From Microglena sp. YARC (taxonomy: Eukaryota > Chlorophyta > Chlorophyceae > Chlamydomonadales > Chlamydomonadaceae), in the NCBI GenBank assembly GCA_022414725.1, contig CM039464.1:34105763-34169762 (forward strand): a stretch of 64,000 nt of DNA. Direction: 5' to 3'. Position 1 is the stretch's first letter. The number at the start of each line of letters is the position of its first letter. Positions 33,413 to 44,275 of the stretch are shown piece after piece. The position numbers and the translations under genes were made by a program. Below the pieces are notes generated by a model. It was not told the origin of the DNA. It saw nothing but the letters and a program-made list of their open reading frames with translations, and ran no database searches.

Positions 33413-33754
33413 TTAACCAGGAAGCCCGGTCGGCGCTGCTGTACTGCCACCGCATGAACGAATAAGCTGCATAAATTGCAGCATCTCGGCAGCCCACTCG
33501 ACGTTGCTCTGTACACGGTCAAATATGGTGGTATGTGAAGTCTGCTGTACCAGGAGCATGACTTCAGCTTGGGATGGCAGCATGATTAGTTGGCACTGTG
33601 CAAAGTGGGATGCTGGGACAACTTGCTCCCAACTCTTATGTGAGTCATACTTCCACCTGTTCTCTCCTGGGCCTGAGTAGAGCTTTAAAGGACCCGGGGC
33701 CTTACACTCTAGTTGGATCATGCACTGCCCTGGCTGCATGGTGCCCTTGAGCAT
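33413..33754 (-). pseudogene. YqaJ-like nuclease domain fragment
   Basis: The minus-strand frame reads IQLECKAP (an E-x-K type core strand), then a linker, then HFAQCQLIMLPSQAEVMLLV and FDRVQSNVEWAAEMLQFM. A strand with Glu-Cys-Lys followed by a helix with Q-C-Q is the pattern of the YqaJ/lambda-exonuclease branch of the PD-(D/E)XK nucleases, which in eukaryotes occur as scattered cellular or transposon-borne domains. The upstream Asp half of the motif is not in this frame. A preceding minus frame (34044-33718, Gln/His/Asn-rich) overlaps in a different frame and may be its N-terminal part after a frameshift or intron. Assigned from motif pattern alone. Confidence 0.5.
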
Positions 33755-34159
33755 TGTATCAGGAGATCATGCGTGGCAATTATCCCTTGAGACCCTGCAT
33801 GATAGATGGTGGCAGCACTGTGTCTATTTGGCTGACGCACTAGACCCATGTCTATGGCATGCATCTTCACATTGGGTTCACTCCTAGTGGTTGCGGCAGT
33901 CTTGGCATGTTGCCTCTTGTGTTGTGGTGGATACTGGTTCTCCTTGCTTTGCTGGGTGTTGGGTGACAGTCCAACCTTGTCTGTATGCCTCGGTCTTCCG
34001 GATCCATTCTGCATGGTAAACTCAGGCAAGTGTGGACAATGCAAGGCTGGGGTAGGACCTGAGGTTCAGGTACCTAAGCTTAGGGCAGGTTGGACTTCCT
34101 GGGGGATCTCCCTACCAATGCGCAAAAACAACACAAAGGGTGTCAATAAATGTAACTAT

Positions 34160-34760
34160 GCCCGCCCTTCATTTTTGCAGGGACCCATGCTCTGTCTGGT
34201 AGCGGTCTGAAGGTTGCTTGTAGGTTGGGTTTCACAACAATTTGGACTAGGGAATTCTGACTTGATCACATGCCTAAATAGTGTCCACCTGCTTGCATGC
34301 CTCCTTTTGTGAATTCATGTCTGTATGCCTGCCTTTCTGTCTTCCTCCCTGGTGACTGATTGGCTGACTATCTGGATGGTGACTGCAGCTTGGAGGTGCT
34401 ATGCATAGAGTGTTCAGCCCATGGGAAAGTGGCTTGGTTGCTTGCATGCCTATCTGTTGCACGCATGAATACTTGCTTGTCAGTCTGCTTGAGCGCTTGG
34501 CCATTGTTGAAACAAGACAAGGGGGCTTTAGACTATCATCAAATAAGAAGTAAAGGGTGCTACTAAATTTAACTATGCCTGCATTCTGTATTTGCAGGGA
34601 CCATTGCTCTGCCTTCCCTCCCAGTTCTGATGTTCCACTGTCACATAAGGCTTTTGGACAACAACGTAAGTGATAAGTGAAGCTTGCTTGTAGGTGCGGT
34701 TTCGCAACAATTGTGTGGCATAGCGAATTATGTCTTGATTCATGCCTAGGTGGTGCCCAC
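34160..34760 (+). repeat. direct duplication around an acceptor-like site
   Basis: 'TTTGCAGGGACC-ATGCTCTG' followed by 'GCTTGCTTGTAGGT-GGTTTC-CAACAATT' and 'CTTGAT-CATGCCTA-GTG-CCAC' occurs at about 34170-34290 and again at 34591-34760. The second copy is the candidate exon at 34598; the first would be a decayed duplicate. Confidence 0.55.
34598..34665 (+). CDS. possible penultimate exon of an unrecognised gene
   Basis: Bounded by TTTGCAG and AAC|GTAAGT. In the frame that leaves a phase-0 end it reads TIALPSLPVLMFHCHIRLLD plus NN with no stop, and it would join in frame to 43855-43938. No family recognised. The 9.2-kb intron would contain the 71-bp minisatellite and copia A. Weak case; the main support is the good splice sites. 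Confidence 0.25.
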
Positions 34761-34839
34761 GTGCATCTGTCTATGTTTGTGTCACTGTCTCTGCCATCGT
34801 CTCTGTAACTGCATCTGTACTATGCCTCTTTCTATGTAC

Positions 34840-35775
34840 TGCCCTTCATTGATCTCTAACGCATACCCTGCTCTGCACGTCACTGTCCTGCCCCTTGCCC
34901 TCCTCCCTGCCCTTCATTGCTCTGTAACGCAGGCCATGCCCAGCTAATCACCATCCTACCCCTATCCGTGCTCTCTGCCCTTCCTTGCTCTCTAACACCC
35001 GCCCTGCTCTGCTCATCACTGTCATCTAGCCCTTTGCCATTATCCCTGCCCCTCCTTGCTCTCTAACGCCTGGCCTGCTCTACTCATCACTGTCTTCTTG
35101 CCCCTTTCCATTATCCCTGCCCCTCTTTGCTCTCTAACGCCTGCCCTGCCTTGTTCATCACCGTCGTCATGCCCCTTGCCATTATCCCTGCCCCTCTTCG
35201 CTCTCTAACGCCTGCCCTGCTCTGCTCAACACTGTCGTCCTGCCCCTTGCCATTATCCCTGCCCCTCTTTGCTCTCTAACGCCTTCCCTTCTCTGCTCAT
35301 CACTGTCATCTAGCCCCTCGCCAATATCCCTGCCCCTCTTTACTCTCTAACGCCTGCCCTGCCTTGTTCATCACTGTCGTCCTGCCCCTTGCCATTATCC
35401 CTGCCCCTCTTTGCTCTCCAACGCCTGCTTTTCTCTGCTCATCACTGTCGTCTTGCCCCTTGCCATTATCCCCGCCCCTCTTTGCTCTCTAATGCCTGCT
35501 TTTCTCTGCTCATCACTGTCGTCCTGCCCCTTACCATTATCTCTGCCCCTCTTTACTCTCTAACGCCTGCCCTGCCCTGCTCATCACTGTCGTCCTGTCC
35601 TTTGCCATTATCCCTGCCCCTCTTTGCTCTCGAACGCCTGCTCTGCTCTGCTCATCACTGTCGTCCTGCCCCTTGCCATTATCCCTGCCCATCTTTGCTC
35701 TCGAACGCCTGCCCTGCTCTGCTCATCACTGTCGTCCTGCCCCTTGCCATTATCCCTGCCCCTTTTTACTCTCGT
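34840..35775 (+). repeat. 71-bp minisatellite, forward array
   Basis: About 13 units of 'CTCTCTAACGCCTGCCCTGC-TCTGCTCATCACTGTCGTCC-TGCCCCTTGCCATTATCCCT-GCCCCTCTTTG', 71 bp apart (for example 35131, 35202, 35273). Units are pyrimidine-rich on this strand, and the array resembles the tract before the acceptor at 43854. Confidence 0.95.
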
Positions 35776-35834
35776 GAGTACAAACTGGCTGGCAGTGATA
35801 ATGGCGAGGGGCAGGGCGACAGTGATGAGCATAG

Positions 35835-36136
35835 TGTCAGCATGAATTGCGGTGCTCTCACGCGTTTTATGACTTGGTGACTACTTATGTACTTCCTTAG
35901 AACTATCGGTCCTGACAGTACTATGTCAGCTTACTGTTGACTGCGTCATCGGTTCTTCTGACACGCGCTGTCTAACCTGTACCCTGATCAGGTTCCAGGC
36001 TACCGCCCCCCTTTCCTCCGCTGGTGTCCCTTTATGGTTCCACTATCTTTTGTAATAATTATTCTCGTCTCCGCATTTATAGATTGGCGTGCTGCACACA
36101 CTAAGTCCACTCTCCGGAGTGTTATCCAAGCTGATA
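35835..36136 (+). repeat. 5' LTR of copia A
   Basis: Starts TGTCAGC, ends GCTGATA. Compared with 42394-42695, I count two substitutions in 302 bp. Confidence 0.9.
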
Positions 36137-36173
36137 GGTTATACGGTCCCTCATTTACTACCACTGCTTTGCG

Positions 36174-38355
36174 ATGCAACTTCCGCGAGGGCCTCCCGCT
36201 AATTTTGAGAAACTCCACGACAAGAATGGAGAATCTTGGACGCGCGGGATGCGCAGTGTCATTATAAGCAATGGCTGCGACCGTGTCCTTCCTAAGGAGG
36301 ACCCGGGTCCTCTTGATGATTGGCTAGACGTCTGTGCACCAGCTGCCTCTGCTAGCGGTCATGAGAGTCCTTCCGCCATCGTGGAAGTGACCCCCCCCAA
36401 TCAATCCTCCACCTTTACGGCTCCTTCTGCTACTGTCCGACGTCTCTCTCTCCTGAGATTGAGGACGTTCTGATGCGACTCTGCTGTGTTTCCACTCAGA
36501 TTATCCAGTACGCAGGGGCGCCTCCACCTCCTGATGCCCGTTTTGACTACGACTATCAAGAACTTGCTCGTCATCGCCGTGCAGATGGCTATGCTGATGA
36601 CTCTGATGATGGTGATGAAGATCTGCAGAGTGCTATGAGTGGTGACTTCGGTGGAGTCACTCCTTCCACTGCTACTCGAGTGTTTCAATTCTACCGTCTC
36701 TCCTGTGTATGAGCCTCTGTCGGCACCTGCTCTTGCGCCTTCCCCGGAGTTTAAGCCTGATCCAGTCTCTGCGCCTCTGCTTGCGCCCCTTCCACCTGTC
36801 CACCCGGAGGTGGCCAGGCCGTCTTTGATGCAGAAGTCTGCGTCTTTCACCTTGCCTCCGGACCGAGGTCTGTCTGGCTACAATACTCGTGCTCGAGAGG
36901 CTTCTGCTGCTGCTGCTGGCCGCGCATCCTTTGCTGGCCCTTCGCAGGAGCCCCCTCCACCCCCCCTCCGCCTGTGGAGCAGCCCCTGCTCCTGGCCCTC
37001 CGCCATATGTGCCTCCTTCGCTGTCATGCGACTCCTGGGAGCATCTGCTCGATGGCGGACATCCTCTGCGTCTATCCCTGCAGGAATGCCGTCTTATCCG
37101 CCAAGCTCAACATGCTGGGGAATCCTTGGACCGCACTCTGTACGGTAGGCTGGATATGACTGCCACTCAGGCTATGGTTGATAGCAAGGGTCGCCCTAGG
37201 CCTAGGCGTGTGATGGCTTATTCTGAGCTAGGTCTAGAGTGTCGGGCTTTTCTGGGACCTGTTATGCCAGGGATTAACTACCCTCCTGCTAATGGTGTGA
37301 CCTCTGGAGGGGTTGGGCGTAGGAACAGTGACCTGCGAGGTTACCAGTTTGTTAAGGTGCCACTCCCTTTCTGTCCTGTTCGTCCTGATTTCGAGCTCAT
37401 TGTGCGTGTTGCGCGTTCCCTAGATCTCATCAGGAACTTAGATGACCAGCGCGCTTATGACGCTGGTCTTGCTGCTGAGTATTTTCTGGCGATTCGTGAG
37501 TCTTTAGCTCCTCGGTGTGCTCCTCCTGCTGCTGGAAATTCGGCCTCTCATGGTGAGTCTAGTGTCGATCCTGCACTGTTGGGTTTCAGTGCGCTTACCC
37601 TACCCCGCCAAGAGTTCATGATCTTATCCATGATGCTTGCCAACATGACGGATGCCCTAGTCAAGGTGTATAGGGACTTTGCTTCACCTCAGGATATCTT
37701 TTTGCATATCCGGAGGCAGCAGTCCGATGCCCTTGCCTCGCGTGTCCCTCTCTTGCTGAAGGAGTATCATGCTTCGGCCATGGGCTCTCATGAGCACGTT
37801 GACGCTTTCTTTCGTCGGGTTCGCGGTATGTGCACTGACCTGCGCAGTGCTGGGTTTCCGCAGACTCAGCGTCACGCCATGGGCATTATAGTTCAAGGTG
37901 CGAGTCTGCCCCGGTTCGAAACGCTGCGGATTAAGTATGGTATCCTGATATACAACCAGCAACCTGTTGAGTACTGGTCCTGTCTAGAGGAATATAGGCA
38001 GCTAGATATTCTTAACATAGCGCTCCCTCAGTCGGATTCCAGGCATCCTGGTTGGTCCCGGACCGCTCCTCAGTTTCCTGCTAATGCTGCATTTCAGCGG
38101 CGGCAGAAGACTGGTGGTGGTTCTGGGTCGAACAAGAGGCGCCTGGAATGCACCTGGGGACCATGCCCCCACAAGGATGGTCACTCGGAGGACCGTTGCT
38201 GGACGAAGTTCCCTGCCCTGCGAAGGGTCCCTGGTCGTGCAGAACCAACGCTTCCTTCACCGTTGCCTGCTAACCTGGCCCTTCCAGGTCACCTTACTCC
38301 AAAGCAATTGTCTTCCTTGCAGGCTCAAATTGATGGGTTTGCTATGCAGAAGTAG
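36174..38355 (+). pseudogene. copia A gag, frameshifted
   Basis: Structural protein of the virus-like particle. The start MQLPRGPP at 36174 matches MLLPRGPP in copia B. The frame shifts near 36450 (extra TC), near 36690 and in the Pro-rich linker near 36960; the last part (to 38355) is long and clean. It contains a conserved core (GYQFVKVPLPFCPVRPDFEL, LANMTDALVKVYRDF, YNQQPVEYWSCLE) and a zinc-knuckle-like C-x4-C-x5-H-x4-C (CTWGPCPHKDGHSEDRC). It ends with TAG at 38353-38355 in the same frame as protease. Confidence 0.85.
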
Positions 38356-41300
38356 CAGGTAAGCCCTGTCCTATTCTCCTGCACCTCTAGGTTCTCAAAT
38401 GTGTGTAGTCCGAGCCTGTCTGAGGGTGTCTGGCATGTGGATTCTGGAGCTGGAATGTCCATCACAGGTGATAGATCTTTGTTCACTGTGTTTGATGTTC
38501 CACTGAATCTGCCATCAGTTCGATTTGGTGATGGTGTGGTTCAACGGGCAGTAGGTAAGGGATCCATTGAGTTATGTAGTGATTGGTTACCAACACCAAT
38601 CATTCTAACTAATGTTCTCTACATACCTCACTGTCCGGTGAACCTCCTGTCAGTAAATGCTGTGGCTCATTCTCTCCACTGCAAGATTTCTTTTGATAGT
38701 ATTAGTTGCACTGCCACTCAGGGCTCTTCTATTCTCTGGTCCTTCCCTGCCTCCAGTGATGGTGTTTCACAAGTTTGCATGTAGGCCTTGTTACACCACC
38801 AGTGGCTGTTCGTTTGGTGCTGACAATTACCCAGCTTTTGCACTTGATGTTGATGAGGACGGTGGAGTTGTTATCCCTACCACTCCTGAATGGCTGTGGC
38901 ATAGGCGGCTGGGTCACCCCGGCTATGCTGCCATGCACAGACTTGTCAAGAAGGGTATGGTTAAGAACTTCACCCCTCTCACTCAACCAGGTCCAAAAAC
39001 TGGCTAAGATCCCTTGTGATGCTTGTCAAAAGGCTAAGGGCAAACGTCTCCCTTTTCCTAAAGCAAGCACTACTCCGATCAATGCACCTCTCCAACGCCT
39101 TCACTTGGACATCATGGGGCCAGTTCATATTAGAGGTCTGCGTGGGGAGTTTTATATTCTGTGCCTCACAGACCAACACTCTGGCTATGCTGAAGTGTTG
39201 TGCTTGAGGACCAGGGATGAAGCTCCCTTAGCAGTTCAGACTATCATCCTCAGATGGATGAATCAGCTGCACGGTTTGCCTTTAAGTGCCTGAGGTCTGA
39301 CAGGGCTAAGGAGTTTATAGTAAAAGTGGTTTGAGGATTGGCTGATATCGGTTGGGGCAGTGCATGAGTTATCTTTGGCATACACTGCACAGCAGAATGC
39401 AACTGTGGAGAGGTACAATGGGGTCTTACAGTCTATAGCTAGGAGCATCCACCTGGAGTCTAAGCTAACTAAGTCTTTCTGGCCCTATGCCTTCCTAGCT
39501 GCGTGTTACCTTCGTAATCGCTTGCCCAATCAGGGAGATAAGACTCCTCATGAGCTTTTCTTTGGGGTTCAGCCTGATGTGTCGATGTTGCGCGTGTTCG
39601 GATGCCCTTGCTACGTTACGTTAGTCAATGGGAAGAAGCGCAACAAGCTGGACGAAAGGGCGTTATCTGGTAGACTGGTTGGGTATTCCCTGGTGAGTAA
39701 GGGTTATTTTGTTTGGGTTCCTAAGTTGCGCCAGGTAGTAGAGAGTCGTGATGTACTCTTCTATGAGCAGTTTGATCATAACTGTATTCCTGGGCTATCT
39801 CCCTATGACGGGTCGCCGTATGTCTCTCGCATCCCTGCCGCTATCAACGGACATATGCCTGTGCCTACAGTTAATTCCCTTGACCCTTTGCTAACCCCAA
39901 TTGTCGACCGCTGCCCTGATCATGGGATGACCTTGCGTCCCAGGTCAGGGGCTGATGGTGCTGTATTGTGTGTGAAGGCACTGGGCGGGCGAGATTCTGC
40001 AGTTCTTTCAGATAAAATCTTAGCCGAATCGCAGGGGGTCGCCAGGCCCTCCTCTGCGCCACATTTCGTCGGTGAAGATTTAGGATTACGACAGCCTTCG
40101 ATCATAGTGGTACCTGGATCAGGTCCATTGACTAATAGTCGCCAACCTCCGACCACCTCGGATGGCTCGCGGGTGTCGTTCATTCAGACGCCTCCTGTCG
40201 TCCCTGGTGGATTACTCGGGTCAAGCCCATGTGATGATGTAGCCGTTGCCGATAGTGCAAGTGATGATCTGGAACACTGGTCGGGTTCCGATACTGCGTA
40301 TGGCTGGGGTGTTCCGGTCGACCCAGGCTTCGTTGATATAGAGGCAAATAAGGCCGGCCCTGTTCAACCAGGCAGTAGTTCTGCACTGGGGGCTATACTA
40401 CCGGTTACTGCTGATACTGCTGATATCCCCGCTGCTCATGTACAAGTACACTGCTTGTACGTGGGAGCATACATTTCCACTTCCACTGAACTGACCTTCA
40501 AAGCTGCCATGCTTCCCACCAACCCTGACAGGGATCAATGGCTCCTTGCTATGAAGGATGAGATGGCGTCCCTACATGCCCATGGCACTTGGGCGCTCAC
40601 TCCACTGCCTCCTAAACAGAGGGTCCTGTCTGGCAGGTGGTTATTTGTGAAGAAGGTTGGGGTTGATGGTTCTATTCGCTTCAAGGCACGTTTTGTGGTT
40701 CGTGGTTTTCTGCAGCGTCCTGGGTTGGATTTTCATGATGCATATGCCCCCGTTTCTTCTAAAGCAGGTCTGAGGGTGCTCCTGGCTGCCATCACTCATA
40801 GGAAGATGTTTGTTCGGCAGCTGGACATCAAGACTGCATTTCTGAATGCTCCCCTTGAACCTGGTCTGGACCTGTACTGCCACCAGCCTGAGGGCTTTAA
40901 GGTACTTGGTCCTAAAGGTGTTCCCCTTGTGTGCAAGCTGATCAAGTCCCTTTATGGTTTGAAACAGGCGCCCAGGGCTTGGAGTATGGATGTCAAGCGG
41001 GTTTTGGTTGCACATGGTTTTATTATGTGCAAGGCGGAACCTGCTCTGTATTTTAGGAGGGATTCTAATGGTGGGTGGAGCTATGTCCTAACCTATGTTG
41101 ATGATTTTTATCTGTGCTTTTAGTGAGCTGGATAGGTATGTTTTGCTGATCAAGGCTATGGAGAAAGCTGGCTGGGAGGTCAAAGAGATGGGTGTGCCGG
41201 TTCAGTTCCTCTCCTTGGACATGGCTTGTACACTTGACTCTGACGGCAGGTGTGTTCAGATCAACCTCTCCCAGCACTCCTACATTGTTGATCTGGTGGA

Positions 41301-42051
41301 GCAGTTTGGTCTGACTGCTGCTGCCAAGCCCAGGTTTGGTGCCCCCTTGGACAAGTCCACCGTCACTGACCCACCTGGAGAACCCCTGTCCTCTAATAGC
41401 CAGTACCTCTCTCTTGTTGGTGCTTTGCTATACCTGGCTACTTGCACCAGGCCTGATATTGCCTTTGCTGTGAGCTACCTGTCCAGGTTTTCTGCTCACC
41501 CTACCGTCCCCTTGTGGGGGGCAGCCAAGCGTTTGCTTTTGTATTTGAGGTCACATTCCCACCTGGGACTCACTTACACACACAGCCCTGATTTCTCTTT
41601 TACTGTCTTTAGTGACTCATCCTTTGCTGATGATGGGTCTGACAGGAGATCTCAGACTGGCTTTGCTGTCCTGGCTGGAGGGTGCATAGTGAACTGGATG
41701 AGCAAGAGGCAGCCTACAGTTGCCATTAGCTCTTGTGAGGCTGAGTATCAGGCCCTGTCTCAGGCTGCCAGGGAGGTGCAATGGTTGAAGAAGTTGAGGG
41801 TGGATCTGGGTCTGCCTTGTGATTTAGTTACCATTCAGGGTGACAACATAGGGTCTCTGAGATGGGCCAATGACTGGCAGCTCCTCCCTCGCAGCAAGCA
41901 CATTGATGTTATTCATCACTACATCAAGGAGCTGGTGGAGGACGGTTCACTAGATGTTGCCTATGTTAACACCAAGGACAACTGTGCTGACCCCTTCACC
42001 AAGCCCTTGATCCTGCTGTGTTCTCGAGGTTTATGCGGATGCTTGGGATGA
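38356..42051 (+). pseudogene. copia A pol, frameshifted
   Basis: The protease motif WHVDSGAGMS (about 38430) follows the gag TAG in frame. Next come LWHRRLGHPG and CDACQKAKGK (integrase zinc domain), LDIMGP, DRAKEF and NATVERYNG (integrase core), a Ser/Pro/Asp-rich linker, RT (KARFVVRGF, DIKTAFLNA, YVDD at about 41094-41105) and RNase H (SDSSFADD, SKRQPTVAISSCEAEYQAL), ending TGA at 42049-42051. Comparison with copia B shows indels near 38770, 38985, 39280-39320 and 41108, so it cannot make a full polyprotein. Confidence 0.9.
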
Positions 42052-42393
42052 CCGCTTCTTCTTAGGGTATATAATTTTTTTTTTGTTACATCGGTTTCTT
42101 TGGTTATCATTGTATGGCATTAGGTTCCTATTCCCGGATCGGGTTTTCTATACCGTTGTTAACCATCTTTGATATTCGGTTTTCATCCTTTTCTAACTTG
42201 GCAAATTTTGGTTTTTGCCGTGTTTCATTCCTTCCTATAAACCTTTGGGTTTCCATTTGAAGTTCTCTCGAATTTTCGGAGTTCTTTGATTTTTTTTTTT
42301 TTTTTTTTTTTTCAATCTGTTACATATAGTTCTATGTCACCAGTGCCATAGGTGGAGAAGTAGTATTGTATGTCACCTGTGTCATAGGTGGAG

Positions 42394-42695
42394 TGTCAGC
42401 ATGAATTGCGGTGCTCTCACGCGTTTTATGACTTGGTGACTACTTATGTACTTCCTTAGAACTATCGGTCCTGACAGTACTATGTCAGCTTACTGTTGAC
42501 TGCGTCATCGGTTCTTCTGACACGCGCTGTCTAACCTGTACCCTGATCAGGTTCCAGGCTACCGCACCCCTTTCCTCCGCTGGTGTCCCTTTATGGTTCC
42601 ACTATCTTTTGTAATATTTATTCTCGTCTCCGCATTTATAGATTGGCGTGCTGCACACACTAAGTCCACTCTCCGGAGTGTTATCCAAGCTGATA
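42394..42695 (+). repeat. 3' LTR of copia A
   Basis: Preceded by the AGGTGGAG polypurine tract; a second copy of CATAGGTGGAG lies about 40 bp upstream. A 22-T run lies at about 42291-42312. Confidence 0.9.
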
Positions 42696-42711
42696 CCCTT
42701 TTTAATCTCGT

Positions 42712-43445
42712 GAGTACAAACTGGCTGGCAGGGATAATGGCGAGGGGCAGGACGACAGTGATGAGCAGAGCAGGGCAGGCGTTAGAGTGCAAAGAGGCGC
42801 AGGGATAATGGCGAGTGGCAAGATGACAGTGATGAGCAGAGCAGAGCAGGTTTAGAGAGCAAAGAGGGGCAGGGATGATGGCAAGGGGCAGGACACTTAA
42901 TGAGCAGAGCAGAGCAGGTGATAGAGAGCAGAGAGGGCCAGGGATAATGGCAAAGGACAAGACGACAGTGATGAGCAGAGCAGGGCAGGCGTTAGAGAGT
43001 AAAAAGGGGCAGGGATAATGTCAAGGGGCAGGACGACAGTGATGAGCAGAGCAGGGCAGGTGTTAGAGAGCAAAGAGGGGCAGGGATAATGGCAAGGGGC
43101 AAGACGGCAGTGATGAGCAGAGCAGGGCAGGCGTTAGAGAGCAAAGAGGGGCAGGGATAATGTCAATGGGCAGGACGACAGTGATGAGCAGAGCAGGGCA
43201 GGTGTTAAAGAGCAAAGAGGGGCAGGGATAATGGCAAGGGGCAAGACGACAGTGATGAGCAAAGAAAAGCAGGCATTGGAGAGCAAAGAGGGGCAGGGAT
43301 AATGGCGAGGGGCAGGACGACAGTGATGAGCAGAGCAGGGCGGGCGTTAGAGAGCAAAGAGGGGCAGGAATAATGGCGAGGGGCAAGACGACAGTGATGA
43401 GCCGAGCATGGCAGGCGTTAGAGAGCAAAGAGGGGCAGGGATACT
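42712..43445 (-). repeat. 71-bp minisatellite, inverted segment
   Basis: About ten units of the same 71-bp repeat as at 34840, but in reverse orientation (GATAATGGC-AGGGGCAGGACGACAG, GATGAGCAGAGCAGGGCAGG, CGTTAGAGAGCAAAGAGGGG). Forward orientation resumes after 43460. Confidence 0.95.
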
Positions 43446-43459
43446 GGCAATCGCCATTA

Positions 43460-43854
43460 TCCATGCTCTTGGTTCTCAAATGCATGCATTACTATGCTCA
43501 TCACTGTGGTCCTGCCCCTAGCCTTGCTCCCTTCCCTTCCTTCCTCTTGAACGCATGCCCTTCTCTGATCATCACTTTCCAGGCGTACTTTGCTCCCTTC
43601 CCTGCTTTGCTCTCTAACACATGCCCTGATCTGCTTATCGCATCCATGCCCCTTACCGTGCTCCCTGCCATTCATTGCTCTATAATGCCTGCTCTGCTCT
43701 GTTTAGCACATGCCTGCCTCTTGCCCTGCTCCCTGCCATTGGTTGCTACGTAACGCATGCCATGCTCTGCTCATCACCGCACCGTCCTGCCCCTTGCCAT
43801 TAACCCTGCCCTTGGTTGCTCTCTAACGCATGCCCTGCTCTGCATGTCTTGCAG
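43460..43854 (+). repeat. 71-bp minisatellite-related forward region up to an acceptor
   Basis: Degenerate forward units (CTCATCACTG, CCTGCCCCT, CCCTGCTCTG) lead directly into CATGTCTTGCAG at 43854. This suggests the minisatellite unit derives from a polypyrimidine-tract and acceptor region. Confidence 0.7.
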
Positions 43855-43938
43855 GGCAAAATGATGGATGGAAATGCTACGGCTGCGATGAAGATTGTTG
43901 CCACGAAGGAACTACACATGCTGAAGATGGAAATATAA
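43855..43938 (+). CDS. possible terminal exon of an unrecognised gene
   Basis: After CTTGCAG: GKMMDGNATAAMKIVATKEL and HMLKMEI, then TAA (27 codons). Composition and codon use look like coding sequence, but I do not recognise a family. It would follow 34598-34665 in frame. The stop is followed by a flank that shares the CCAGCCAGCAATTTGGCTGC segment with the GST 3' flanks. Confidence 0.3.
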   Translation, partial: GKMMDGNATAAMKIVATKELHMLKMEI

Positions 43939-44275
43939 AATAGAATCAGTGAAGATATATAGATGAATAGCTTTGATTGGACGTTTCTTCTTGGTGGATA
44001 TATAGGCCTATATTTTCATAAGTAGACAAATAGATAGCTGCCTGCAGGCTGCGTTTATACTTGTACTTGAACTTAATTAGCTACATGGTTCCAGCCAGCA
44101 ATTTGGCTGCTCGTCGTCTTTTGCTCGCTGTCTATCTATGGTTAATGGATATATAGGGAATATATGGGCTGTAGTGGATGTACATGTGTAAGGATGCTTA
44201 CATAGATAAATAGGTAGATCAATAGGTTAATGGATGCATAGTTTATTATGTATGTAATCTATCTTCTCGAATCCT

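Larger units (their letters stand above)
35835..42695 (+). mobile_element. Ty1/copia retrotransposon, most complete copy (copia A)
   Basis: 6861 bp with 302-bp LTRs at both ends, gag, protease, integrase, reverse transcriptase and RNase H in copia order. LTRs differ at two positions, yet the coding region has several frameshifts. No 5-bp target duplication: the flanks instead share about 73 bp (35760-35832 and 42696-42767). After the 5' LTR, GGTTATACGG resembles a primer-binding site for an internal, half-tRNA-type initiator-Met primer as in Drosophila copia. Confidence 0.93.

Noticed and set aside
33848..34210. Plus-strand Cys/Leu-rich frame with a hydrophobic start, possible signal peptide protein.
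   Set aside because: Antisense to the minus frame discussed with the YqaJ-like fragment; composition is explained by that. Neither is proven.
34840..35775. CRISPR-like array.
   Set aside because: Units are contiguous 71-bp copies with no unique spacers, in a eukaryotic context.
34840..35880. Frame of 163 codons with a repeated leucine-rich pattern, possibly a repeat protein.
   Set aside because: It spans the 71-bp minisatellite, whose period is not a multiple of three, so the apparent repeat does not hold one frame.
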